Positions 12,001-23,610 are shown, numbered from the stretch's first letter. The stretch: 64,000 nucleotides of DNA from Gnetum montanum (GCA_015680685.1 MNCI01025099.1:159710-223709); one strand, 5' to 3'. Notes: generated by a model from the sequence alone, not told the origin. Numbers and translations: made by a program.

Positions 12001-13899
12001 AAAAATGATTCGAGACACAAATGCAATGATCGAATAATGAAACACGCCAACTAAGTATCCACCATCCTGCCATAGTAGGACCTCATTGCATTGGCCACTC
12101 CTGGGCCATCAGTAGCCAGCATGGCCAAGGATACCATTTCATGCCATTTGCTAGCCCAATATTTGTAGGGTCTAGGATAGATCACCATCCTCTGTTAGTG
12201 CTCCCCCAGCATAGAGAGGCAAACAAATCATAATGTACCTACTGGTCCATCACAACCAAGGTACTGATAAATCTGCAACCCAATGTTGGGATTCTGAGAT
12301 CAAATAATTAGTTCATGAAGGTCTCAAGAGCACATATCTTCCCCATAAACATAGTGCTCACAGAATCAACTGAGGTCACCACTAGCTGCATCTTTGTACC
12401 TGTGCTACCTGCAAACACTGAGACACAAGCTCAGAAACATAGAAGTTAGTAGGAACACGATTAGCACATTAACCTCATTCACAACCATCAAGCATGATCA
12501 TATAACAAAGTCATATCACTCTTGCACAACATAAAATTCAAGACCTCAACAACATGCATAGAGATCAATTATGCAAAACATTAATGGAGGAATTCGATCC
12601 TCACTCAAACCAATGATTTCATCATGAGGCACACCAAGAGTGAGATAGCACACTCTCAGAATTTCAAAATTCATACACAACAATCATTCCCAGCAACTAA
12701 CACTGGCCTCAACCAGGACCAAAATCTCAACACAATCATATGCGTCATGGGCAATAGAAAATCGTCGTCTCAATCCAAAAATAAGGTGGAAGATCAAGGT
12801 CTATCCAACAACAAGTCTACATCAAACCAATTCTCGCAACAATGTGCAACAACGAGCAACATCATGAAGGATGTGTTCACAAGAAGACTCTCATCAAACG
12901 AGGTGCAGTCTCAACAAGAACCAACAATAGGATGACCCACACTAGTAGTCTTCAAATCAAAGTGACAAAGAAATGTCACCAATCAAAATAGTGATGCCTC
13001 AAGCCCAAGGGCTACACCACCAGCTCAACAAGGAGCACAACTTGCAAGGATCAACAATAAGGGCAATCGTGCCTCATGCATAATAAGTTGTTAAACAAGA
13101 CAACAACCATTTGCCTTTGGGATGACACAAAACAACCACTGCATCCTCAACATTCCCAAAAATCAGTCATCATACCACATAAAATATTAAGCCTTGCGTT
13201 ACAAACGATAGACACAACCAAGATAACACCCATGCATAATTTGAAAGTGCAACCAAGAAGACACGCATACACAAATAGAAAAACATACAATTGCAAACAC
13301 AAACATACAAAGTCTACCGGCAATGGTCTTAGTCCACCCAGAAAAAGGCTCACCAAGAGCACATGTCCGAAAGACCTCCATCCTGAGGTACCTGGGAACC
13401 ATCTTGTCCCCATTTGTATTTCCCCATACTCATTGTATCGAGGGTGAGTGGGTGTGCCAAGGATATCATATCCTACACGATTCAACAAATGCCATCTCAG
13501 AACATGTCATCTGGGTGGAAACCGAAGCGAAGACTCGGTCCGATTCATCCCAGATGAATCACTGGAGACCTGAGATGGGAGCTCCCTAAGCAACAAAATT
13601 CTTGAGTTGCCAGTAGAACTCCTCTCAATCATATTGCATACAATCACAACTAGTCCAACCACAAGTAAACAAGTGGAGGACATCACCACAACACCATTGT
13701 TTACATCCTCACAAAGAGCAACATACATCAGTTGCTCACAATTTTCTCATCTATCCCCTAATGAAGAGTGGAGAACATTGCCATCAAAAACTCTTCAAAA
13801 ACACACAAGGATATGATCCTAGATCACCTAGGTATCAATCTGAAGGGACCATTAACCAAACAAGCTCAATGGAGTAACACAACCAAAGAGCACAACCAT
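9043..13899. other. non-coding interior of candidate LARD, A+C-rich plus strand
   Basis: Nearly 4.9 kb in which the plus strand is rich in A and C (words such as CACAA, CATCA, ACCAAG) and poor in runs of T and G. Open frames of 60-126 codons are scattered on both strands, with no recognisable motif, no shared frame between neighbours and no codon periodicity that I can see. I treat them as chance frames. No internal tandem repeat was noticed. Confidence 0.5.
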
Positions 13900-13900
13900 N

Positions 13901-14337
13901 TGACCACACACCTCATTGAGGGTAACCAAACTCCAAAGCAAGGACCAAGCAAACAAGCACACACACAACCTTGTAGACCACATCGGTGGAAGGGGAGACA
14001 ATGCACCTACAAGGAAAGGTGCCTCACCCCCAGATCCCTCACGATCTGGTACAAGGTGTGGCCTGGCACTGCACCAAAACTATCCAATCTTGGCTACCTA
14101 CATATCTATGACCGCCATAAAATGAAGGCCATGTAGTTCTCCACGGAGAAGAGGGAGAATGAAGAGGACTTAGAAGAGAGTTGCAACAGGAGGGTGTCCT
14201 GTTGCTAGCTTGGTACCACCAAGCCGGGGTGGGTTTTCTAACACTTGAGAGTCACCCGAGGGTGCCTCAGAGTGTTCCATGACCCCCGAACCATGGGGAG
14301 AGCCCAAGAGAACCACCATTCTGAGACATCTCTCACA
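13901..14337. repeat. right direct repeat (LTR-like)
   Basis: Counterpart of 8427-8823, extending about 40 bases further to CTCTCACA. Differences from the left copy are mostly transitions (for example CATGATTTGG versus CACGATCTGG). If the outer ends are TGACCAC and TCTCACA, both orientations give TG...CA ends. Confidence 0.55.
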
Positions 14338-14929
14338 CAAGCACCTTCTTTAATGTTATTATGTGAATATGATTTATTACCTTTAGAAGCAAAAGCCTTG
14401 TGCCAATTCATTGTACACACTCATAGCTTACACATCTTAAAGAAAGAAAAATTCTGTAAAATAGTTCTTGAAGATTTACATGACTATGGTTGGTATTTTT
14501 AAAGAATGCAATGCTTGAGAAAATGAGATATTTCTCAAAGGAGTTTTAATTGACCACTTTATTAAATTGGTAGATATTTAACTTTTAAAATACAATTATA
14601 ATGTTTATTAAATTGATCCTTTCCATCTAAAGACATAATAAAACCTTAATTTTAATTTCATTACTCAAGCCTTAAGCATGAAACGGAAGTCAGGCCATGT
14701 ATGTTAAAGCTTTAACCATTATGCCAAATTCAACTTACAAAATTGTGAACTAGAATTTACCTAGCTTGCCAAGTTTAATGCAAGTCAGTGTGTGGTAACC
14801 AATTTGTGCAATGATTGATGCTAGGTTGCTGAGTTTAATGTCGAGTCTAAGTGAGGTAACTACTAGAGATACGAATGAGAGATGAAAAGAGCATACTGTG
14901 TCCTCATGCACTAAGTTGGTACCATGACA
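14338..14929. other. A+T-rich spacer with a tRNA-like word
   Basis: No coding seen. On the minus strand near 14665-14735 there is TGGCATAATGGTTAAAGC, which resembles a tRNA A box, but no convincing B box follows. Left as unassigned. Confidence 0.35.
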
Positions 14930-15125
14930 ATCAATGCGTAGATGTTGAGAGACGGCAGCATGCCAAAACAAGGGATCAATCTTTAGAGTTCAAACCATAA
15001 CCATCACCATCTTCAATGCGTAGATGCCGAGAGATGAGAAAACATGGATCAATCTATACAGTATAAACCACTACGTAGATGCCCACCATGACACAACAGA
15101 GGATCAATCTATAGAGTGCATATTT
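14930..15125. repeat. short tandem repeat, about 3 units
   Basis: The phrase AATGCGTAGATG...GAGAGA...GGATCAATCTATAGAGT...AAACCA recurs at about 14933, 15018 and 15071 with spacing of roughly 55-85 bases and some decay. It lies just beyond the 3' end of the ankyrin-like relic. Confidence 0.5.
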
Positions 15126-15189
15126 GAAAAGACGCTTAATCCGAGCTCTACGCTGGTGCTTACCTCGGCCACACCACACGCACATGGCT

Positions 15190-15614
15190 GTTATTATCTG
15201 CGCCAAAGTGACCAATGGCACTGTAAATGCTGGAAGTGCACGGCATAATCCAGAAAATCAACATACTCATCAAGGGCCCAGGTTCCTATTCCTGTGGCCA
15301 AGGAGAAGGCTACAGACATTGCCACCAGTGACAGGGCCAGCACAGTCATGGAGCTCTTTAACCATGGTCTCTCTGTGTGACGCCACGACACCTCCATCAT
15401 CACCGTCACTGCTGAGAAGAACTGCTCTATATAAATAATGTCAATGCGTCCTAGTTAAAAAGTTATAAAGGGCATCCCCTTCACCAGCGCAAATGTGAAG
15501 TAGCGTGTCTCCATCTAGAGTCCTCTTCAAAATCGTAAAGGGTGATTCATGAAGTTTTGCCGTAAGGACTTCAAAATTGGATCGCATAGAGGCCGTATAT
15601 AGGTCGGGATCCAT
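15190..15614 (-). pseudogene. ankyrin-repeat (PGG/ACD6-like) protein gene fragment
   Basis: On the minus strand, from ATG at 15614, the frame reads MDPDLYTASMRSNFEVL then DGDTLLHICAGEGD, closed by a stop near 15441. This matches the N-terminus plus first ankyrin repeat of plant ankyrin-PGG membrane proteins (known family form: MD..LY.A...G, then G.T.LHIAA..G). A second frame, 15409-15194, gives LALSLVAMSVAFSLATG, a hydrophobic segment like the C-terminal membrane helices of that family. The middle ankyrin repeats are missing, so this is a start-plus-end remnant with an internal deletion. The family call rests on short matches. Confidence 0.45.
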
Positions 15615-15985
15615 TTTGCTTAGTGAATCTGAGACGCTCTGAGAGCACCCGAAACGTTCCAGCAATGGTTTTCAGTGGATCTGCTATTTTGATCCGACTA
15701 TACTACACATGCCGTCGCAATTGCATTGCATATTCGCGTTTAAGTAACAGTGCAATGAGACAATCAGAACCGAACGCTTTCTGTTATCATTCAACAGAGT
15801 CTGAAATGTTGTCGCAGTTGTCGTTCCTTTCGAAACTTGCGACGACTTTGGAGTCTCTTAGCGAAATAGTCTTTGTTCATATGAGTGAACAAAAAAGGTT
15901 GAGGGTTGAAAGTATAGGTTGTGGATATTGATGGTTGAAAGTTCGTGGAAGCTTCCATGATGCTAACATCACTCATGCTAGGCAT
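15615..15985 (-). other. upstream region of the ankyrin-like relic with a dispersed repeat
   Basis: Less A+T-rich and visibly richer in CG dinucleotides than its surroundings (for example around 15700-15860), as expected for a recent genic 5' region not long methylated. No TATA box was identified. Bases 15877-15950 (CATATGAGTGAACAAAAAAG, then GGTTGAGGGTTGAAA) resemble 21464-21530, so part is a dispersed repeat. Confidence 0.35.
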
Positions 15986-16199
15986 GGGGCTATGATCAAC
16001 AAATTTAATCCCCTAGCATTAACCACAAAGAAAGTTAATTTGTACAAGCAAATTTTAAGGCCAAATTCTTGTGTTGATGGTTACGTTGCCACACCATGAT
16101 GGTTTGGATGTAATGACCTACTAAATATAATTCAAAGTCTTAAAGAAGAATGTTGTTGACCCATCTTCATTAATCATTGCAAATAATTTGCAAACTATG

Positions 16200-17160
16200 A
16201 TTCTTGATGAGTGCTATCCATCAACATCATCTATTCCTGAATTCTAGAGTTTGATTTGTCTATGGAAGATTCAAAGTAAGCGAAATATGCACTAGCTAAT
16301 AGAGTTGCATGCTTAATTGATGGAAACATCTTTTTCAAATCAAGTTTATCTTCCAAAGATTCCTTTTTAGATCCATATTTTAAGAATTGATAAACACTAC
16401 TTCCAACTTTTGCATTGAAGTCTCCACAAAGAATAAATGCAGTACAAGTTAGGAATAACTTCTTTTTCAAACTTTATTCTATTTTCTTAATCAAGTATGC
16501 TCCTTGACAAAGTCTAACATCTGGACATGTTGGTTTCGCAATTAAATGTGTGTTAACCATGCATACACATCTTCCTGATAGATGAACTTTTAGAATCATT
16601 GCTAGGGCTATGTGATTTTTCCAAAATCTTGACTATTCATTCCTTCCCATCGCTTGAAGTTTTGAAATTTTAAAAATCATTTTTTCTAAACTCCATTCAA
16701 ATCTTTTTACCAATTCAAATTTGGCTTCTTTATAAAAGATCGCACAACCATTTATGTAGTAATTCCTACAATATGCTAATCTGTACGGCTTAAAAGAAGA
16801 ACTTCCACAAGAACCTTTTTGCTTATAAATACCTTTGTATCCCATGTTTTCCAAATTTGGTTGGAATTGATATAGAAATTTCTATGGTAAAACTTCTTGT
16901 AAGCACAAGACATTAGCATCCAAATCTTGTAATTCTACTAAAATGCGTGGGTATGGATATTCATGCCAATCCAGGGCCCATGATGGACATAGTGGATATT
17001 GTTTCTCACTCACTAAGGATCTTGCAAGTACGTTGTATGTTGCAACATTCATTCTCATTCTTGGATTCTTGTCAGGATCATTTCTCTTCATGAGTATCAT
17101 ATTCCCTGTTGAAATGAGATTTTGAGTCTCCATGTTGTTTTTCCCTATGTTTTGATTATA
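16200..17160 (-). pseudogene. CCR4-type deadenylase pseudogene, intronless
   Basis: Minus-strand frames in order: VATYNVLARSL then ALDWHEYPYPRILVELQ and DANVLCLQEV (17055-16885); NLENMGYKGIYKQKG then NGCAIFYKEAKFELV (about 16860-16690); VNTHLIAKP near 16545; ILCGDFNAKVGSSVYQFL (about 16430-16375); LLASAYFAYF (about 16300). These are the exonuclease-endonuclease-phosphatase blocks of plant CCR4 homologues, the catalytic mRNA deadenylases of the CCR4-NOT complex, including the catalytic LQEV and GDFN motifs. Only the C-terminal nuclease domain is present. Stops and frameshifts break it. Blocks separated by introns in plant genes run together here, so a processed (retro-copied) pseudogene is likely. 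Confidence 0.75.
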
Positions 17161-17214
17161 GGGTGGATTAATATACCCTTTTCTTGATAGTTGAAGATTG
17201 TTTTGTTTCTTCAA

Positions 17215-17440
17215 CTAATTCTCCAACTAATACATCGACTAATCTTTAACTAATACATCAACTAATAATCAACTACATCGACTGAATATTATCTATTTTT
17301 ATAATTATATTATCTAATTTTAGTAATGTTTAATGACATCATATAATTTTAGTAATATGTAACTCTATTATCTAATTTTAGTAATATATAATTACATTAC
17401 TTGATTGTTAGTAATATTTAAGTATATTATTCTTGATGAC
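17215..17440. repeat. A+T-rich tandem repeat
   Basis: First several ACTAATACATC-type units (17215-17285), then about four copies of TCTAATTTTAGTAATATNTAA spaced about 32-40 bases (about 17311, 17345, 17377, 17405). No coding. Confidence 0.6.
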
Positions 17441-17559
17441 CTTTCTACCCCCCTTGAGAACACTGACTCCAATAGTGTAACTAATGACATGCCATAGTGA
17501 ACTTATGACTATCTACAAGGGTTATGCATTAAATCTTAAAGCCTAAAAGGTTAAATTAT

Positions 17560-17860
17560 GATATTATTGAATTATAGGGTACCTAGATGGTAAATCTAAC
17601 CTCACCATTGAGTTTAAAGGATGAACAATGGTAGAAATGACTATTCACATGTTGAAAATGGACATCATATGCTCAAGTTGTGTGAAAATTAAACTTTTGA
17701 GGATCTCGAGGCACTATATCAGGCAAGGAGCAGAAACTAATTTTTAGGGTCTCGTAGGATGAATTTGACTTTACCATTAGGTCCAAAAGGTTAAAATCTA
17801 TAGGAAATGACTCTTCATTTGTAGAAAAAAGTTTTTGAAATCAAAAGATATGGCTTCTGG
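17560..17860. repeat. diverged direct duplication
   Basis: Two related blocks, about 17574-17690 and 17747-17850: both carry 'GGNTGAATTTGACTTTACCATTNAG'-like wording followed by GAAATGACT and TTCA. Decayed tandem duplication of unknown origin, possibly retroelement leader sequence. Confidence 0.35.
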
Positions 17861-18184
17861 AGTCTAAGTACTTTGGTGAGAAAAACGAGACTTTCTAAGA
17901 GGTCATCCATCTCGGTTCTACTCCAAAGTGAGCATGCTTAATTGTGGAATTTTTATCTCTATTGCTACCAATGCACCAAATTTTAATTTTGGAAACTATT
18001 TTTGCAAGTTCCTAATTTAAAACTAACAGTTTAATGATGAAAATTTGAATTTTTCGTTAATTGATGAGAATTTCAAAATTTTCCATTAGTTGACAAACAC
18101 TTGAAAATTTTCCATCATATAACGGAGAATTGATCATTTCGTTGTGAACAGTAGCAATAGCTGTGGTGACACATTGTTTCAAGG

Positions 18185-18530
18185 TTTGTGCAACGGTGGA
18201 GGTGGTGATGGGCAGTGTTGGAGGCAATGATGGATGGCATGGAAGGCAGTGATGAGCGGTAGTGATGGGCAACATGGGAGGAAATGATGGGTAATATGAG
18301 AGGTAGTGATGGATGATGTAGGAGGCAGTGATGGGTAGTGTAGGAGATGAGACACGATTGTTGGTGAGTTGTAGTTGCAGGCAAGGTGTAGCTGCAGGTC
18401 GTAGGGCATGGATGGTAGGGAGCAACATGGGTGATCGGTGGTACATGAATGATGTAGGTAGTAGCAGTTGGTCATAGTGGGGTAGAGTGATGGTTTGAGT
18501 GGCAGGGCTACAGAGGGTGGTAGTGGTAAA
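18185..18530. repeat. G-rich minisatellite-like tract (GGCAGTGATGGGTAGTG units)
   Basis: Imprecise repeats of GGCAGTGATGG / GGTAGTGATGG / GTAGGAGGCAGTG about 18-30 bases apart. The minus-strand open frames 18057-18589 translate to Pro/Ser/Thr/His-rich repeats (PITTAHHCLP-like) in all three frames, a sign of simple sequence rather than a gene. Confidence 0.6.
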
Positions 18531-18589
18531 GGTTGCAAATGACATGATTTTTTTGTTTTGTTTTTTGTGCCCTTGGGGACTAACCCCAA

Positions 18590-19445
18590 GGGCCAGATCC
18601 TAGTAGCTATGGCATTGTAGTTGGCCGTAGGCCAAAAGAAATCATTTTATTATTAATATTATTTTTAATTATTTTTATTGTTAATTTAATTATTTTATAT
18701 ATAACTAATTGGGGCTTAGGTTTAAACTCAAGACCTCTTTTTTGATAATTTTTTTTGAAATAAATTAATATTATTTTAATGCATGCATAACGAAAAACTT
18801 TAAACATCAATATCTCTCAAACCATAAGTCCAATTGAGATGAAACTTGCACTGTTGGAATCATCTCGACGAATACTATGCATTGGACATAGTTTTAGAGT
18901 TCAAAAATAAAGTTGATTTTTTAATATTTAAAAGGACCAAACTAGCCTATTTTCTTGAACCTCCATTTCTAGGATGACATATGCTAACTTGGAATCTTCT
19001 AGATTACTTAGATAGTAAATTTTAACAAAAAAAATCAATTTAGGTCATAGTTACTAACTTTCTTGAAAGAAATTTAACAATGACCCTAATCGATTAATAA
19101 TTATAGTATCAATATGGGTAAGAGTTACCTAGACTGGTGTATCATTATTTTACCAACATCTCTTGTAATTAATGAATTTTGATGAGGTGTGATCAAATCT
19201 TCATCAGTTAATGATATCCATGAAAGAAATTTTGTTGGTTGCTAGGATCTAGATGCCTGATCCATTATTTGTGAAGTCAATGGAAATGCATCTTTTGACT
19301 TGCATCACAAATATATGGTACATCCAGTGATGATCAATGGCTTTCCCTATGTTGTGGCTTCAAGGTTCATCATCCGATTCATGTTGTAGTCAGCCCATGT
19401 TTTTGAATGATCCTTGGGCCATGGTTTGCTTTGGTACTAATTGTG
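18590..19445. other. unassigned A+T-rich spacer
   Basis: No coding region supported. It contains a B-box-like word on the minus strand (GAGTTTAAACC near 18721) without an A box. The last bases (about 19431-19444) could be a primer-binding site for the LTR-like block that follows. Confidence 0.35.
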
Positions 19446-19447
19446 AC

Positions 19448-20990
19448 ATCTCGTCCCTAGATGTCATGGAAAACATCAAATATACAATATATTAGACATT
19501 ATGCATACAAAGAAAATATACCAATGTGAAATATAAGTGATATTCAACATTATGTATAAAGGAAATAATAAGATAAATTTAGAAAAAGAAAGAAAAGAAT
19601 GCTTTATTAATATGGAAAAGTGTATCTAGATTTTGCTTTGAGAGTGTTCCTTTGGGTTTTCTTCCTTTGGCATCTATCCCTTAGAGGCAATCTAGCATTA
19701 CCACCATGGTTAGGCCTATAACCTAGCTAGAAGAAATGGCTAGACCACTTCCTATCTTGCTTCACTTGACTTCCTGTGACTTGCCTATACTAGCTCTGCC
19801 ACCCCATGACTTACCTTTACTAATTCCGCCATTCCCATGCTAGCACAACCTCTAACCTTGGGTATAAATGCCTTTGGTCAAACCCCCAAAGGTTACCTCG
19901 AGAGACATGTCCATTATTACAACATGGCCTTTTGGGTCTTAATCAGAACTAGCTTTTGGATCTTGTTAAGATGACAAGAACACTTGTTATGAAGAGACAC
20001 CATCTTCATTAGGCAACTGCATCATTTGGGAATGGGGATGTGACATGGTGCTAGGGGGGGGGGTGTGGGGGGAAGAGATCAAAGGAAGAACATTGGGACA
20101 AACCTCTCTCTCAAATTAGGGGCTAGCCTCTCTTTCATATTGGGGGCGAACCTCTCTCTCATCAGGGTCTAGCCTCTCTTTTCTCTGGTGGCATGCATGG
20201 TAGATAGAATGGCGTGTGCGCTAGGAAACAGAGGTTGTAGATGACATGTTTGCAGTAAGCAGAGTAACAGTAGTGACATCTCTCTCTCTCCTCCCTTCCC
20301 CAATAGAAGGTAGTGGATAGAACCACAAACTACAACGGTGGCAATGACACATAATGATGGTAGGTTGCATAGTTAATAGCAAAGTAGATCTCTCATCCTT
20401 CCCTCACTCTTATAGGTGCATTAGTAGACAGTGTAGGAATGTAGCAATAGTCAGCAACTATAGTAGGGTTCTCTTAGGGTTCTCTCTTCTTTCTCTCTTT
20501 GGAAATAGTGGCGTGTGCATTAGGAGACTGTGCGGCATAGGTCAGGAGCTTCTAATGGTATCCATGTTGTAGGCATTAGAAGTAACAAGGCACATGAGGT
20601 TCTATTTTTCCTCCTTCCCAAAGGCGGTCAACAAGCACATGACTCATGGTAGTTAGTAGGTGATGTAGACAATGTGTGGTGAATGATAACATGTGTAGCA
20701 GGCTCTTTTACAATTGACATCAGCAACTATAGTAGGCAGTCTCTCTCCCACTAGTAGAGGCCAAGGGATGGCAGCGTTCCCATAGCAAGAATGACCTCTC
20801 TCTTCCTCCTGGCAGTAGCTACACATGCAGATAGTGGCAGACAACCCAATAATGGTAGATGTGTTAACTATTTATCCAGTAGTGGTGGAATAGATCTCTC
20901 TCTCTCTCTCTCTCTCCCTCTATGGTAATGGTCAAGGTCTTCTTGCCTAGTAGTGGGCGCCATTGGCAACAACAACGACGACCAAGGAAA
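19448..20990 (-). repeat. LTR-like block, possible 5' LTR of a minus-strand gypsy element
   Basis: The plus strand starts TGTGACATCTCGTCCC at 19448, the complement of a typical chromovirus-type LTR end. Just left of it, complement TAGTACCAAAGC resembles the initiator-Met primer site TGGTATCAGAGC at 9 of 12 positions. No pol follows on the left, so if real the element is truncated. The block is full of (CT)n runs (20279-20292, 20895-20917) and repeated phrases with TAGTAG and GGTAGTGG. The right end is not defined. Confidence 0.3.
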
Positions 20991-20994
20991 AGTT

Positions 20995-22835
20995 TAAATT
21001 TTTTAGTTACCTATTATAGTTTCATGAAATCTTGAAGTTCAAGATAGTTATCCAATTTAAATTCTTCCAATTTTTTGTAGTTTGCTTTACTTTTTGAACA
21101 ACACATAGCCTCCTTTAGCTAAGACTATTCTTGGGTTTCCATACCCATATGGGAGGCACCCTAGGCAATAGTCTCCTTAAACAAGTTCTTTTTCCCATTG
21201 TTGATGCATCCAAAATTTATGCATCAATAGCTTCCTTGAGCTGCTTCTTATTATTTGATAGTAAGCAAAGAAGAATTTTCTCTCATAAAGGAAAATAAGG
21301 GTTAAATGTCCTTAATCATTAGTGTAATGCATAAGTTCTTTAGACATGTGGACAAGCACCCTATTCATAAAGGATGGGAAGATTTGATTCCTTAGAAGAG
21401 CATTACTTCATAGCTCATCATGGTTCTTATATTGAGTTTTGAAGTCTCTCAGTAGTACATATGAGTCAACGAAAAAGGTTGAAGGTTGAAAAATATAGAT
21501 TAGCATTGGAAATTGACAATTGAAAGCAATGTTTAAATAATTGAAAAATATATTAGATTGGCATGTTTCATGAATGCTGTAAATTGGCAAGTTAGGTTGA
21601 GTTATATTTAAAAGTTGCAAAAATGATATCTAAATAAGGTTTTGATAAAAGTTGTGATGACTTAACTTCGGTCAACAAAATTTCTAACCCAACCACTAAT
21701 CCTTAAATTGGTGAGTTATAGTTTACTTACAAAACTATGATTAAATTTTCATGAAAGCTTCCTTGAGATGCTTCCTAGGAAATAATTATCTCTCGCAAAG
21801 GATAAAAAAGGTTAAATGTCTTTATAATTAGTGTAACACTTAAGTTCTATGTACATCTGAACAAGTACCCTAGTCATAAAGGAGGGGAAGCTATAATTCC
21901 TTAGAAGAGCATTACTTTGTAACTCATATAATACTTGCCATCTTGGGTTAAATGTCACCAGTATTTAATCTATATGAGCTTCTAAGAATTTTTTTAGAAA
22001 AAATTGATGAGTCTAACATTGAGTCATTTGAAAAAAATAGTGAATGTGAAACACTAATTTAGTAATTTGTAGTGGATCCATTACAATCTACTAGATTAGC
22101 TATAATCAAGATTATTTTTTTATTTCAAGAAAATCAAATACTATGATCTAACTTTTTCTTGTGATTAAAAAACTTTCCTTGATTTCCTCTCTTATGCCTC
22201 TCTTGTATTATCACTAATATATTATTTACTATGATCATGAGCCTCCTACTTCATGATGATCAAGAAAATTATTTACTATGACAAAAAGGACCCTATTCAA
22301 TGAGGTTGTAGTTGGCCTTTTCCCCAAAAACATATGACTTAGTTTCCATGCTAACACTCTTACAACTAATGGTAAGACCTAAGGCTAGAAATTGATGTTC
22401 CAAGGTGCCTATCAGAGAAAAAATCATTTTATAGTTATTTCTAAAAATTAGCTTTCAAGCTTCATTTTATCATGTTATGCATGAAAGGACATAGTCAACA
22501 CACAAATTAAAATAAAAAATTAAAGGAAGAAAATAAAGGTGCATAATAAGTTCAAATAAAATTCAAAAAACCTATTGAACGTTTTGGAAGCACAAGAGTG
22601 AAAACATATTGAATTAAGAAAAATTACCCTGCATCCACAATAAAACTAATCCTTAAATAAATTTAAACTAACCCTTGCTGACAAGTAATTTCAAATTAAC
22701 TTATTTCTAGATACAAGTATTTAAAAATTTTGACCTTATTTAAAAAAAATCATAAAATACAAGGGCATCAATTTTCCACACTAAGACCTCATTGCTTTTT
22801 GAAAAGTATCAATGAGATATTTAATAAAAAAAATA
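20995..22835. other. A+T-rich spacer with an internal duplication
   Basis: No gene seen. It includes the diverged direct duplication 21231-21420 / 21757-21925, and a copy (21464-21545) of the repeat also seen at 15877-15950. The rest up to 22835 is A+T-rich single-copy-looking DNA flanking the copia element. Confidence 0.4.
21231..21925. repeat. direct duplication, two ~170-190 bp units about 525 bp apart
   Basis: Units at 21231-21420 and 21757-21925 share AGCTTCCTTGAG at the start, GGTTAAATGTC, CATAAAGGA in the middle and CCTTAGAAGAGCATTACTT near the end, with clear divergence. The spacer holds the dispersed repeat at 21464-21545. This could be a decayed tandem duplication or LTR remnants. 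Confidence 0.55.
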
Positions 22836-22839
22836 GAAT

Positions 22840-23221
22840 AAAAAAAGGGCAAAATAGAGGTAACTAAATTTTACTTTTTTTATTCAACTAATAATAGCTT
22901 TTAAATAGGGAAAAAATACATCAATAGAAAATAGCAATTGAATTCTAATATGAAGCAATTTTTATAATAGTTGACTCTTTAACTTCTATAATGGTAAACC
23001 CTTTAACTTCTGTAATGGCCAACCCTTCAACTTTTGTAATGGCCAACCCTTCAACTTCTGTAATGTCCAACCCTTCAACTTCTATAATAGTTGACTCTTC
23101 AACTTTTGTAATGATCAACCATTCAACTTATAAAGAATGAAAAAGCCAACCAAATCCCTAAGGATAGTTCCCAAAGACCAGGACAAAAAAAATCATGTTT
23201 AATAATTAAACACATTTAACA
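22840..23221 (-). repeat. 3' LTR of copia element
   Basis: Minus-strand start TGTTAAATGTGTTTAATT at 23221, just after purine-rich ACAAGAGGG (23222-23230). It contains about six copies of a ~24-base unit, (CTTCTATAATGGCCAACCCTTCAA on the plus strand), at 22964-23130, and shares ATTCAACTAATAATAGC with the 5' LTR. The lower end is uncertain because the hairpin-like end of the 5' LTR is not clearly conserved. Confidence 0.7.
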
Positions 23222-23304
23222 CCCTCTTGTAAATTGAAAGTTTGCAAATTATTAGTTTAACAAGAATCATTCAATGTGTATACTCCAAGCTACTTTCTTA
23301 GCCT

Positions 23305-23610
23305 CTAGAATGTTGATAACTTGAGGGCTTTAGTTAGAATACCAGCGAGTTGATCTTCACTCTTACAAAACACCAAATCAATAACACCATCATTGCATAT
23401 ATCACACAAGAAGTAAAATCTTACATTAATATATTTGATTTTTCCATGTAGCATAGGATTTTTGGATAACTTTATGGTGGAATTTTTGTCATAGAAAATT
23501 GTAGTAGCCCCTTCTTGCTTGAAATATCTCTCATTAAGAATTTTTCTTAGCCAAATAGATTGGCAAGCATAAGATGTTGTAGCAACAAATTTAGCTTCTG
23601 TGGTTGACAA
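23305..23610 (-). pseudogene. pol: copia RNase H C-terminal part
   Basis: Reads MSTTEAKFVATTSYACQSIW, then FYDKNSTIKLSKNP and KSEDQLAGILTKAL. These are the hallmark end of copia RNase H (family: S.EAEY.A, D..SA..L..NP, ..DQ.AD..TK.L). The aspartate of DNxSA is retained as DKNST. It is separated by a frameshift from the upstream segment 23676-24095. Confidence 0.85.

Larger units (their letters stand above)
8427..14337. mobile_element. candidate LARD (non-autonomous LTR retrotransposon)
   Basis: Two direct repeats (8427-8823, continuing into the N gap, and 13901-14337) begin with the same bases, TGACCAC. They flank about 4.9 kb with no recognisable gag or pol on either strand. The copies differ at roughly one base in twenty by eye, so they are not one sequence assembled twice. 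Direct TG-starting repeats around a long non-coding interior fit a LARD. I found no clear primer site, polypurine tract or target duplication. The right copy starts directly after a single N, so the junction itself is uncertain. Orientation not determined. Confidence 0.45.

Noticed and set aside
9064-13816. Many 60-126-codon frames in the LARD interior
   Set aside because: No motif, no frame continuity, frames on both strands; A+C-rich sequence is poor in plus-strand stops by chance.
13903-14298. Right LARD repeat as an assembly duplicate of 8427-8823
   Set aside because: The copies differ at many scattered positions, mostly transitions, as for true old repeats.
14660-14760. tRNA gene or SINE on the minus strand
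   Set aside because: A-box-like word but no credible B box and no cloverleaf that I can fold.
18057-18589. Minus-strand frames of up to 162 codons with Pro/Ser/Thr repeats
   Set aside because: Same pattern appears in all three frames because the DNA is a GGCAGTGATGG-type repeat.
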